This document shows, piece by piece, positions 55,093-63,131 of a stretch of DNA of 64,000 bases. The translations under genes were made by a program, and so were the position numbers. Origin of the DNA: Marine Group III euryarchaeote CG-Bathy1. GTDB lineage: Archaea; Thermoplasmatota; Poseidoniia; MGIII; CG-Epi1. The number at the start of each line of letters is the position of its first letter. The first letter of the stretch is position 1. The notes beneath the pieces were generated by a model that saw only the letters and a list, made by a program, of their open reading frames with translations, ran no database searches and was not told the DNA's origin. The stretch covers positions 1-64,000 of the forward strand of contig MIYU01000016.1 in the NCBI GenBank assembly GCA_001875425.1, given 5' to 3'.

Positions 55093-56096
55093 AAAGACGA
55101 GACGAAAATGCCGTTACTCATATAATTGAATTTACTTTAGCATTAACAGTATTCCTTCTAATGTTACAAGCATTTACGACAACAATGGATTACAGATTAG
55201 GAATTGACTTGGATAAACATTCCAATAGAATTTCTGAAAGTAAAGTAGCATTGAATCAACTTGTCAGTTCAACCGGAAATGTGAATAATGAAACGGAATG
55301 GAATGAATTTGAATACGGTATTGGTGATACTCAAATTAGGCATGACTTTGAAGTAGGAATACTTAATGAGAATGGAAATATTGATGTGAAGAAATGTCTT
55401 GCACTAGCGAAATTACCACGACTTTTTCTATCTGAAAAATTAGGTGTTACTGAAAATTTAGAAATAACGATTACATCATTAGTGGATGGAGAAGAAATCA
55501 TTCGATGGGGTAGTGATTCAAATGAAGCTTATGCGAGTGCGACTAGCTATAAATTCGTAATATTAGAAGAAGAAGAAAATACATTTCCAGGAAGAATTGA
55601 AGTAACTGTTTTCAAAGGTCCGATAGGGAAAGATGAAATTGTTATTACGGAAATAATGTATGCTCCAGAAAATGATTATGACAATTATGAATGGATTGAA
55701 ATATACAACCCAACCAATTATGCTTTAGAATTAAATGAATTCAAAATAAGCGATCGTAATGAAAGTGATTATTTGAAAAGAGATGCAGACGATATTATCA
55801 CCATTCCAGCTGGTGCTGTAGGGATAATAGTAGTTAATGAGACATTTTTCAGAGAAAATATATTAGTTTCTGTTGATGATAATGCATATATTTTTGAAGT
55901 CGAAGATTCAGCAATAGGAAATGGTTTAGATATAGAGGATGAAATTACAGTGAAATATGGTACAAATGAACGGAAAGTGTCATATAATTATGAAACCGAC
56001 GGGGCTTTTAGAAATGGAAATAGTTTGAATATTAGCTGTATTGAATGCGATGAATTTGTAGAGGGTGAAATAACTCCGGGAACTTACGAATCCTAA
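55089..56096 (+). CDS. pilin-like N-terminus plus lamin-tail-domain (LTD) surface protein
   Basis: A 335-aa protein from the ATG at 55089, which overlaps the permease stop (ATGA); the track's earlier start lies inside the permease. A short basic head (MKRRDENAV) and one hydrophobic helix (FTLALTVFLLMLQAF) resemble archaeal type IV pilin-like N termini. The C-terminal part (about 185-330) is a lamin-tail domain beginning IVITEIMYAPENDYDNYEWIEIYNP. LTD domains are extracellular binding or anchoring modules. It may be a cargo or accessory of the ABC system; that is inference. Confidence 0.75.
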   Translation: MKRRDENAVTHIIEFTLALTVFLLMLQAFTTTMDYRLGIDLDKHSNRISESKVALNQLVSSTGNVNNETEWNEFEYGIGDTQIRHDFEVGILNENGNIDVKKCLALAKLPRLFLSEKLGVTENLEITITSLVDGEEIIRWGSDSNEAYASATSYKFVILEEEENTFPGRIEVTVFKGPIGKDEIVITEIMYAPENDYDNYEWIEIYNPTNYALELNEFKISDRNESDYLKRDADDIITIPAGAVGIIVVNETFFRENILVSVDDNAYIFEVEDSAIGNGLDIEDEITVKYGTNERKVSYNYETDGAFRNGNSLNISCIECDEFVEGEITPGTYES

Positions 56097-56099
56097 CTA

Positions 56100-57290
56100 T
56101 TATTCGAAGGCAGCTATACCGGTAATCCAGCGGCCTAAAATTAGATTGTGAATATCATGAGTTCCTTCATATGTTTTTACAGATTCTAAATTAGCCATGT
56201 GGCGCATGATAGGGTATTCATTCAAAATTCCATTTGCCCCATGAAGATCCCTAGCTACTCTAGCGATATCTAAGGCAATTTCTACATTATTCATTTTAGC
56301 AAGAGAAACCTGTTCAGGAATCATAGTGTGGTCATCTTTCATGCGACCAAGTTGTAATGCTAAAAGTTGCCCCTTAGTTATTTCATTTAACATCCATGCC
56401 AATTTATTCTGAACTAATTGAAAAGAAGCTATTGGTTTGTCGAATTGTATACGGCTTAAAGAATAATCTTTAGAAGAAATGAAGCAACCCATTGCAGCAC
56501 CTAACGAACCCCAAGCAATACCATATCTTGCTTGTGTTAAACAGCCGAGTGGGCCTTTTAGACCTGTAACATTAGGAAGAATGCGATTCTTTGGTATTTT
56601 ACAATCTTGAAAAACTAATTCAGATGTTATGGAGGCCCTTAAGCTATGTTTTCCTTTCATTTCTGGAGCTGAAAAACCTGCATCCCCTTTCTCAACTACG
56701 AACCCTCTTATTTTTCCATCTAATTTTGCCCAAACTATTGCTAAATCAGCGATAGTTCCATTAGTAATCCACATCTTTGCCCCATTTAGAATAAAATAAT
56801 CATCAGACTCTACAGCTGTGGTTTTCATACCGCCTGGATCTGAACCAGAATCTGGTTCTGTTAAACCAAAACAACCAATAAGTTCACCTTTTGCCATTTT
56901 AGGTATGTATTTTTTCTTTTGATCTTCATCTCCATAAGCCAGAATAGGATACATACAAAGCGAACCTTGAACTGAAACAAAACTACGGATAGCTGAATCA
57001 CCTCTTTCTAATTCTTGACAGATGAGACCATAAGCGATATTACTCATGCCTGCACAGCCATACTCAGTATCGTGGTTACAACCAAAAAGACCCATTTTTC
57101 CTATTTCAGATATAAGCTCCATAGGGAAAGTGCCTTCCATATAATGTTCATCAATTATGGGGAGAACTTTGTCATCCACCCATTCCCTTACCAAATCCCT
57201 TACCATAATCTCCTCTTCGGTAAGGTGGCTTTCTATGTTGTAAAAATCAATTCCTTTGTAAGATGACATAGCTAAACCTTTGTGTTCCAT
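56100..57290 (-). CDS. acyl-CoA dehydrogenase, glutaryl-CoA dehydrogenase-like
   Basis: A 396-aa ACAD. The motifs GCFGLTEPDSGSDPGGMKT (FAD/substrate), the active-site mouth RSFVSVQGSL and the catalytic Glu in SVKTYEGTHDIHNL match glutaryl-CoA dehydrogenases better than straight-chain enzymes. Glutaryl-CoA to crotonyl-CoA (lysine/tryptophan breakdown) is the likely reaction; other acyl-CoAs remain possible. M8 (MSSYKGIDFYN) is the likelier start, because the first residues overlap the region upstream of rfcS. It differs clearly from the 17-kb ACAD, so the organism has at least two. Confidence 0.88.
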   Translation of the reverse strand: MEHKGLAMSSYKGIDFYNIESHLTEEEIMVRDLVREWVDDKVLPIIDEHYMEGTFPMELISEIGKMGLFGCNHDTEYGCAGMSNIAYGLICQELERGDSAIRSFVSVQGSLCMYPILAYGDEDQKKKYIPKMAKGELIGCFGLTEPDSGSDPGGMKTTAVESDDYFILNGAKMWITNGTIADLAIVWAKLDGKIRGFVVEKGDAGFSAPEMKGKHSLRASITSELVFQDCKIPKNRILPNVTGLKGPLGCLTQARYGIAWGSLGAAMGCFISSKDYSLSRIQFDKPIASFQLVQNKLAWMLNEITKGQLLALQLGRMKDDHTMIPEQVSLAKMNNVEIALDIARVARDLHGANGILNEYPIMRHMANLESVKTYEGTHDIHNLILGRWITGIAAFE

Positions 57291-57300
57291 CTAGGAGGGG

Positions 57301-57310
57301 ATTATATATT
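57301..57310 (+). promoter_or_regulatory. TATA-like box for rfcS-pgk
   Basis: ATTATATATT is centred about 24 bp before ATG 57330, which supports that ATG (not the track's upstream start) and a leaderless mRNA. Confidence 0.55.
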
Positions 57311-57329
57311 GCTGTCTCATACGAATATA

Positions 57330-58307
57330 ATGGATGAAATCTGGGTAGAGAAGTATCGGCCTCAAAAATTGGCTGAAGTAGTTGGACAGAAAACTACAAC
57401 TTCCCGACTTAGTAATTATGTGAAAGAAAAATCGATGCCTCATTTGATGTTTTCTGGACCTGCAGGGACTGGAAAAACGTCATCTGCAATAGCTTTGGCA
57501 AAAGAAATGTTTAAAGAAAATTGGAAATATAATGTGCATGAATTGAATGCATCAGATGAACGAGGAATAGATGTTGTTAGAGGTAAAATAAAGGAATTTG
57601 CTAGGACGGCCCCTTTAGGGGAAGAAGGATTCAAAATTATATTTCTAGATGAAGCAGATGCATTAACGAGTGCTGCACAAGCAGCTTTGAGAAGAACAAT
57701 GGAGAAATATTCTAGAACCTGTAGATTTATTTTATCCTGTAATTACTCTTCAAAAATAATAGACCCTATTCAATCTAGATGTGCAGTTTTTAGATTTAGA
57801 CCCGTGAAAGAAGAGGAAATGAAAAAATATTTGAAATACGTTTCTGGAAAACAAAATCTTAAAATCACCGATGACGGGCTGGATGCAGTAGTATACCTTG
57901 CGCAGGGCGATATGAGAAGAGGAATCAACAATTTACAAATGGCCGCAGCATCGGGAATTGAAAGTATAGATTCCGATGTAGTATACCAAGCCGTCGCTGC
58001 AGCTAGACCCGATGAAATAAGAGGTGCACTAGAATACGCAATCGCAGGAAAATTTTCTAAAGCGAGAGAGTGTTTGGATAAATTACAGATAACTTATGGA
58101 TTAGCAGGAGAGGACATTGTACGACAAATGCATAGAACTATTAGAGAGATGGATATAACTGACGATACTAAAATTGGCCTGATAAGTGCCCTTGCAGAAA
58201 CAGACTTTAGGATTGGAGAGGGTGCTAATGCGTGGATCCAAATAGAGGCAGCAATTGCACAATTTGTGAATGCTGGTAAAAATTTAAACAGGGAATTAGA
58301 AAAATAG
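57330..58307 (+). CDS. rfcS: replication factor C small subunit
   Basis: A 325-aa AAA+ clamp-loader subunit beginning MDEIWVEKYRP, the family's usual N terminus; the 16 extra residues in the track overlap the neighbouring gene and lie on the promoter. Walker A is GPAGTGKT (43-50), Walker B is FLDEADALT (106-112), and the SRC arginine-finger motif is IQSRCAVFRF. It loads PCNA onto primed DNA together with RfcL, which is not in the window. Pgk starts 11 nt after its stop, so the pair is cotranscribed. No intein. Confidence 0.95.
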   Translation: MDEIWVEKYRPQKLAEVVGQKTTTSRLSNYVKEKSMPHLMFSGPAGTGKTSSAIALAKEMFKENWKYNVHELNASDERGIDVVRGKIKEFARTAPLGEEGFKIIFLDEADALTSAAQAALRRTMEKYSRTCRFILSCNYSSKIIDPIQSRCAVFRFRPVKEEEMKKYLKYVSGKQNLKITDDGLDAVVYLAQGDMRRGINNLQMAAASGIESIDSDVVYQAVAAARPDEIRGALEYAIAGKFSKARECLDKLQITYGLAGEDIVRQMHRTIREMDITDDTKIGLISALAETDFRIGEGANAWIQIEAAIAQFVNAGKNLNRELEK

Positions 58308-58318
58308 TAGGAATAAAT

Positions 58319-59602
58319 ATGAAGCGAGATTTTCTTGTTTTAGAAGATTTTGAATTAGAAGGTAAAAAAATACTTGTTAGAGTTGATATTAATTCATCTA
58401 TAAATCCTGAAAATGGAGAAATATTAGACGATACCAGAATAAGAAGGCATGCAGAAAAAACTATAAAATATTTAGCTGATAAAAAGGCTAAAATTGTCAT
58501 AATTGCACATCAATCTAGACCTGGAAATTTAGATTTTGTACCTTTAGAAAAGCATGCAGAAAAAATGAGTGAGATAATTAATAAAAGGGTTAAATTTATA
58601 CCCGATATTTGTAATGCTAAGGCAAAAAAGGCTATAAGAGATTTGAAAAAAAATGAAATTTTAATGTTAGATAATTTAAGATTTCATGATGACGAAATAA
58701 ATGTACGAGAATATAATGGGAGAAATTTTGAGCCCCAAGAAAAAACTGAAATGGTTAAATCGTTAGCTCCGGAATTTGATTTGTTTGTAAATGATGCTTT
58801 TGCAACTGCACATCGGTGTCAACCATCCATAGTTGGTTTTTCCAGCGAAATACCAACGATTGCAGGAAAAGTGATGGAAAATGAAATAGAACAATTGAAT
58901 AAAGCGCTAAAGGGAAAGGGAAATCCTAGCTTATTGATATTAGGTGGCAGTAAAGCAGAAGATTCTGTTAAAATTGCTACAAACTTTCTAGAGAGAGGAA
59001 TTGATAAAGTTTTGACGGGAGGGTTGGTTGCCAATATTTTCCTAACTGCATCTGGAATTGATATCGGTAATAGTAGTAAAGATTACATAAAAAATAAAAT
59101 TAAAAATCATAAAGAAATAATATCAAAAGCAAAAGAATTGATTGAAAAGTACCCTAAAAATATAGAAATGCCAAACGATATTGCGTTGAATTGCGGAGGA
59201 TTTAGAAAGGGGATTTTATGCGAAGAATTTGATTCTAAAGCGTTTGTTGAAAATCTTTCTGATAGATGTCCAGTTAATGATATAGGTGTAGAAACCGTAG
59301 TTAGATACATAACAGAAATAAATAAAGCAAAGAAAATAATTGCAAATGGCCCAATGGGTGTCTTTGAAGAAAAAGAATTCTCTGGCGGAACTATGGAAGT
59401 TTTCTCTGCTATTGCAAAATCTGAAGCATACACTGTAGTTGGGGGTGGAGAGACTGCGGCTGCTTTCAATATGTATGGATTAAAGAATGATATCGATCAT
59501 ATTTCAACTGGTGGTGGGGCTTGTATAAGCTATTTAGCAGGAAAATTTATGCCTGCAATTGAAGCTATGAAAAGAAATAAAGAGAAATTTTCAAAAAAAT
59601 AG
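58319..59602 (+). CDS. pgk: phosphoglycerate kinase
   Basis: A 427-aa Pgk transferring phosphate between 1,3-bisphosphoglycerate and ADP. Conserved segments: VRVDINSSIN with the following DDTRIRRH (3-PG binding), IIAHQSRPG, MLDNLRFH, FVNDAFATAHR, GGSKAEDSVKI and, near the C terminus, GGGETAAAF and STGGGACISYL (nucleotide/hinge region). Length is slightly above bacterial Pgk, typical of archaea. It follows rfcS by 11 nt, an unusual replication-glycolysis pairing. Confidence 0.94.
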   Translation: MKRDFLVLEDFELEGKKILVRVDINSSINPENGEILDDTRIRRHAEKTIKYLADKKAKIVIIAHQSRPGNLDFVPLEKHAEKMSEIINKRVKFIPDICNAKAKKAIRDLKKNEILMLDNLRFHDDEINVREYNGRNFEPQEKTEMVKSLAPEFDLFVNDAFATAHRCQPSIVGFSSEIPTIAGKVMENEIEQLNKALKGKGNPSLLILGGSKAEDSVKIATNFLERGIDKVLTGGLVANIFLTASGIDIGNSSKDYIKNKIKNHKEIISKAKELIEKYPKNIEMPNDIALNCGGFRKGILCEEFDSKAFVENLSDRCPVNDIGVETVVRYITEINKAKKIIANGPMGVFEEKEFSGGTMEVFSAIAKSEAYTVVGGGETAAAFNMYGLKNDIDHISTGGGACISYLAGKFMPAIEAMKRNKEKFSKK

Positions 59603-59614
59603 TTATAAGAAAAG

Positions 59615-59620
59615 TTTAAA
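59615..59620 (+). promoter_or_regulatory. TATA-like box for tRNA-Thr
   Basis: TTTAAA about 29 bp ahead of the mature tRNA start, in an AT-rich gap after pgk. Confidence 0.4.
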
Positions 59621-59646
59621 CACAAGTACTCAAAATAGTGAACTAA

Positions 59647-59723
59647 GCCACCGTAGCTTAGACCGGCAGAGCGGCTGATTTGTAATCAGCAGGTCGGGGG
59701 TTCAAATCCCTCCGGTGGCTCCA
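59647..59723 (+). tRNA. tRNA-Thr (TGT anticodon)
   Basis: A complete cloverleaf: acceptor GCCACCG/CGGTGGC, D arm GCTTAGACCGGCAGAGC, anticodon stem GCTGA/TCAGC enclosing TTTGTAA (anticodon TGT, decoding ACA and wobble partners), and T arm GGGGG-TTCAAAT-CCCTC with one G-U pair. Discriminator T and an encoded CCA follow. Confidence 0.97.
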
Positions 59724-59730
59724 CTTTAAA

Positions 59731-60102
59731 TTATCTAGACCAGATGTCGTCAGGAATGTCTTCGTAGACTGAATCATTAGATGAATCATCCGAATCATCG
59801 TCAGATTTTACACTGCGTGTAAAAATTTCAGAGATCTTGATAGTCCAATAATGAATCCTCCACTCACGGCCATCGTAAAGCGTTGTTTCTTCTCTAGCCG
59901 TTTCCATTAATCCTGAATCTTCAAGCATATAGAAAGTATCTCTATCTTCTGGTTGTAAAACGTTATCAATGATTCTATCACTAAAACCAAAAAAATTCAT
60001 GATGTGTCTAGACAAAGCATCTGATTCTTCAAAACTCATGTGAGAATATTCTTGACTATTAGAGATGGCTGAAGATAGATGAGATATAGTGAGTACTTCC
60101 AT
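59731..60102 (-). CDS. small conserved-looking protein, Thermoplasmatota type (possibly DUF6015)
   Basis: A 123-aa acidic protein. Helical N-terminal half, then FFGFSDRIIDNVLQPEDRDTFYMLEDSGLMETAREETTLYDGREWRIHYW, which reads as a winged-helix-like segment with a beta hairpin. The C terminus is Asp/Ser-rich. It resembles, from memory, a family of unknown function (DUF6015) seen in Thermoplasmatota; this would need a profile search. It may be a DNA-binding or adaptor protein, but the acidity argues against simple DNA binding. It converges on tRNA-Thr. Confidence 0.55.
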   Translation of the reverse strand: MEVLTISHLSSAISNSQEYSHMSFEESDALSRHIMNFFGFSDRIIDNVLQPEDRDTFYMLEDSGLMETAREETTLYDGREWRIHYWTIKISEIFTRSVKSDDDSDDSSNDSVYEDIPDDIWSR

Positions 60103-60196
60103 TGATTAAACTCCGTAAAAATAAAGAAACATGCTCCGAAACTTGAATAGACACTATGTATAATAATCTTTTGATGGTTTAGAAAAAGAAAAAAAC

Positions 60197-60958
60197 CTAC
60201 TTAGACTTGCTTTTCTTAGTTGGAGTTTTCTTTTTACTTTTAGGTTTTTTAGGTTTTTTAGGTTTCTTTTTATCATCAGAAACCGTATCTTTTTCTATAT
60301 ATTCTTCTACAAATTTAACATCTTTAATTTTCGCATACTTTCGAAGAGAAGAAACTACACGATATTTAGCTTGAAACCAAACTGCATCGAATTTACATCT
60401 CTCTGGCAAGGTTATAGTTGCTGAATTCTTTTCGACAGATACATTCACATCCTCATCGACAGGATAATTCAATTTGAAAAGAGAAGAGATTTTTTCTTCT
60501 TTCTTAGAGATTTTAGAAGATACGTTATATTTGAATGTCAATTCTTTTCCGGCTAAATAATGATTGTAATCTATTCTAGCTCTTGAACCGAATATAGCAA
60601 CTAATTGCCCGTGTTTTCCTTCCAATTCAATTTCTGCACCTTGATATAATTGAGCATCTGGATTCAATCTTCTTATTTTGCTTAATGATTCAGTCTGTAT
60701 AAGTTTAGTATCGCGCTCTCCGTAACCATCTACTGGAGCAATCACTACTTCTCTTTTTTCACCTACTTTAGCTTTTTTCAAATCGTTTTCTAAACCTGGA
60801 ACTAATCTTCCCTCTCCCACTACAACTAGTAATGGTGTGTAGTTTTTTCTTTCATCGTGCATATCGTTTTTCTTTGCTAAAGATTCATCAGTAGTATCGA
60901 ATAAGTTGCCTTCGGTCCAACCTTCATATTCAAAACTTATCAAGTCGCCTTCTTTCAT
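60197..60958 (-). CDS. FKBP-type peptidyl-prolyl isomerase, SlyD-like, with basic tail
   Basis: A 253-aa protein. The FKBP domain opens MKEGDLISFEYEGWTEGNLFDTT and includes VVVGEGRLVPGLENDL (active-site region) and VIAPVDGYGERD. An insert-in-flap (IF) chaperone domain (about 95-145, with DYNHYLAGKELTFKY) is typical of SlyD/archaeal FKBP26-29 proteins. An alpha/beta extension follows. The end is a KKPKKPKKPK-type lysine-rich tail encoded by a short 9-bp repeat. It catalyses proline isomerisation and chaperones folding; the basic tail may tether it to ribosomes or nucleic acid (inference). Confidence 0.88.
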   Translation of the reverse strand: MKEGDLISFEYEGWTEGNLFDTTDESLAKKNDMHDERKNYTPLLVVVGEGRLVPGLENDLKKAKVGEKREVVIAPVDGYGERDTKLIQTESLSKIRRLNPDAQLYQGAEIELEGKHGQLVAIFGSRARIDYNHYLAGKELTFKYNVSSKISKKEEKISSLFKLNYPVDEDVNVSVEKNSATITLPERCKFDAVWFQAKYRVVSSLRKYAKIKDVKFVEEYIEKDTVSDDKKKPKKPKKPKSKKKTPTKKSKSK

Positions 60959-61032
60959 TGGTAGCTTGGATTGTCGGATAGAGTATTAACAAGTTATCGC
61001 TGAAAATGAAGCAAATTTGACCATAACGTTGG

Positions 61033-61040
61033 CTTTTAAG
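61033..61040 (+). promoter_or_regulatory. TATA-like box for G1PDH
   Basis: CTTTTAAG is centred 25 bp before ATG 61062 and lies inside the track ORF, favouring ATG 61062 as a leaderless start. Confidence 0.45.
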
Positions 61041-61061
61041 ACAGGGGACAATACGTTACGT

Positions 61062-62114
61062 ATGAGCAAAAGACGCTCACGCGGTATGATTCTGCCTAGA
61101 ATAGTTATTTCTGGACCTGGATCTATCGAAGATATACCTATTGTAATATCTGAACTTTCTCTTCCTGAAAATGGACTCATAATATGTGATGAGATTACAT
61201 ATGATATAGCTGGAAAACGGGTTAAAGATTATATTGAAGAATCTGAACGAAAAGTAGAAGTTGTCAAGATTAAAGGAGCTAGAATTGAAGAATTGGAAAA
61301 GGTAGAACGTAATATTGAAAAATATGGATTTTTAGTTGGAATAGGAGGGGGACGTCCGATAGATATTGCAAAAAAAGCAGGATATAATGCCAACTTGCCG
61401 TTTTTGAGTGTCCCAACATCTGCTTCGCATGATGGTCTTGCCTCTGAAAGATCATCAATAAGAAATAAGGGAGCTAAAGTATCAATGCAAGCTAAACCCC
61501 CTCTTGCAGTCATAGCAGATACTGAAATAATATCGAAAGCTCCGAAAAGATTGTTACGAGCAGGATGTGGAGACATTCTAAGCAATAGAACGGCAGTACT
61601 TGATTGGAAAATAGGAAAGGAGCAAGGAGAAAAATATAGTGAATATGCAGCTGCATTATCAGATATGACGGCAGAACTTGTAGAAAAAGAAGCAAAATTA
61701 ATTTCATCTGGAGAAGAAGAAGGAGTTAGGCTTATCGTAAAAGCATTGATATCTTCTGGAGTGGCTATGTCCATAGCGGGGACTTCTAGACCTGCCAGTG
61801 GAGGAGAACACAAATTCTCTCATTGGCTTGATGCGAATTATGATAGACCTGCACTTCATGGAGAACAATGTGGCATAGGTTCTATTGTTACTATGTATTT
61901 ACATAACGGAAATTGGAAGAAAATTAAAGAAACTCTTAGAATAATAGGAGCACCTACGACCGCAAAGGAGATTGGTCTATCAGATGAGATAGCATTGAAG
62001 GCATTCAAGAATGCACGTACAATAAGGCCTGAAAGAGTAACTATATTGGATTTAGAGTCTGATGAAAGAATAGAAAAAGCTGCTCTTGAAACAGGCGTTA
62101 TAGAATTAGAGTAA
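61062..62114 (+). CDS. egsA: sn-glycerol-1-phosphate dehydrogenase
   Basis: A 350-aa enzyme from ATG 61062 (MSKRRSRGMILPR). It reduces dihydroxyacetone phosphate to sn-glycerol-1-phosphate, setting archaeal lipid stereochemistry. The NAD(P)-binding motif is GIGGGRPIDIAKKAG; SVPTSASHDGLAS supplies the metal Asp, and EHKFSHWLD and ALHGEQCGIG supply the two metal His residues. Length is typical. It shares the window with CDP-archaeol synthase. The gene diverges from the FKBP gene. Confidence 0.94.
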   Translation: MSKRRSRGMILPRIVISGPGSIEDIPIVISELSLPENGLIICDEITYDIAGKRVKDYIEESERKVEVVKIKGARIEELEKVERNIEKYGFLVGIGGGRPIDIAKKAGYNANLPFLSVPTSASHDGLASERSSIRNKGAKVSMQAKPPLAVIADTEIISKAPKRLLRAGCGDILSNRTAVLDWKIGKEQGEKYSEYAAALSDMTAELVEKEAKLISSGEEEGVRLIVKALISSGVAMSIAGTSRPASGGEHKFSHWLDANYDRPALHGEQCGIGSIVTMYLHNGNWKKIKETLRIIGAPTTAKEIGLSDEIALKAFKNARTIRPERVTILDLESDERIEKAALETGVIELE

Positions 62115-62186
62115 ACCAAAACACTTATGAGCACGATATTAATTAGTGAATAGTCTTATTGTAAAGTAAGATATGGAGTTGATAAA

Positions 62187-62879
62187 ATGAAAGAAGAATT
62201 TGTTAAAGAATTAGACGATGCTATTGCAAAACACGCCCTATTAGATCATCCGTTCTATCAGATGTGGAATAAAGGAGAATTACCTATGGATGCATTAAAA
62301 GAATACTCAAAACAGTACTATTCACATGTACGTGTTTTTCCAAGATATTTAGGCGCATGTTATGCACAGTGTGATGACATAGAAGTTAGACAATTGCTCT
62401 TAGAAAATATGTGTGAAGAAGATATGGGAGAAAAAAATCATCCTGAACTATGGTTGAGATTTGTAGAAGGACTAGGTGTTTCACGAGACGAGGCAAAAAA
62501 TTCAACACCGCTTTCGAAAACTGTTGAATCAGTTGAAACTATGAAAGAACTGACGAATAGTGAAAATTACCTCGAAGGAGTTGCAGCCCTATATGCCTAT
62601 GAATCGCAAGTACCTGAAGTTGCTGAAACGAAGAGAAGGGGTTTGGCTAAATTTTACAATTTAGATGATGCTCGAGCAGTAGAATTTTTCACAGTTCATG
62701 AAGAAGCAGATTTAATACATCGTAAAGTTGAACAAGACATATTAGTTGAAGGGTGTAAAGATGAAGAGAGTCGTAAGCAGATTATCGACGCAGCAGAATC
62801 GGCAGCAAAGGCCCTCTATGGATTTTTAGATGGTGTTTATGATGCTTACATAGATCCGTCTAAATGTTGTAATAATTAG
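62187..62879 (+). CDS. CADD-like heme-oxygenase-fold diiron protein (candidate pABA synthase)
   Basis: A 230-aa all-helical protein of the TenA/PqqC/CADD superfamily. Candidate diiron ligands are Glu78, His85, Glu139, His171, Asp175 and His178 (FFTVHEEADLIH). Compared from memory with Chlamydia CADD (E81, H88, E142, H174, D178, H181), every position is offset by exactly three. The sacrificial residues Y27 and K152 and supporting Y43 map to Tyr24, Lys149 and Tyr40. CADD makes p-aminobenzoate from its own side chains for folate. A GGAG at 62175 precedes the ATG. A pABA role here is inference. Confidence 0.78.
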   Translation: MKEEFVKELDDAIAKHALLDHPFYQMWNKGELPMDALKEYSKQYYSHVRVFPRYLGACYAQCDDIEVRQLLLENMCEEDMGEKNHPELWLRFVEGLGVSRDEAKNSTPLSKTVESVETMKELTNSENYLEGVAALYAYESQVPEVAETKRRGLAKFYNLDDARAVEFFTVHEEADLIHRKVEQDILVEGCKDEESRKQIIDAAESAAKALYGFLDGVYDAYIDPSKCCNN

Positions 62880-62887
62880 ATTAAAGA

Positions 62888-63079
62888 TCAGTGAGTGTGC
62901 ATATCACTACCGCAGCACATTGGTGATTTGATTTTTCCACAACCATCTGGACATTTTGAGACATCGACCGATGTACCGTCATCTTTTGTAAGTGTTGAGT
63001 GAACTAACTCTTTACCACATGAACCACATGTTAAACCATGGACAGACATGTCGCAATTATGACAAACGTATTTTACCAT
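62888..63079 (-). CDS. 63-aa multi-cysteine zinc-ribbon protein
   Basis: A small protein with CHNC (6-9), CGSC (18-21), CPDGC (about 43-47) and a CC pair near 54-55, ending DMHTH. The first two pairs form a compact rubredoxin-like knuckle; the rest could hold a second metal. It converges on the CADD-like gene with an 8-nt gap. The function is unknown. The cysteine density and clean boundaries support a real gene. Confidence 0.65.
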   Translation of the reverse strand: MVKYVCHNCDMSVHGLTCGSCGKELVHSTLTKDDGTSVDVSKCPDGCGKIKSPMCCGSDMHTH

Positions 63080-63131
63080 AAAATTACAAAATAATATCTC
63101 GTTTATATAAATTCAGGTTTTGAATAGAAGA

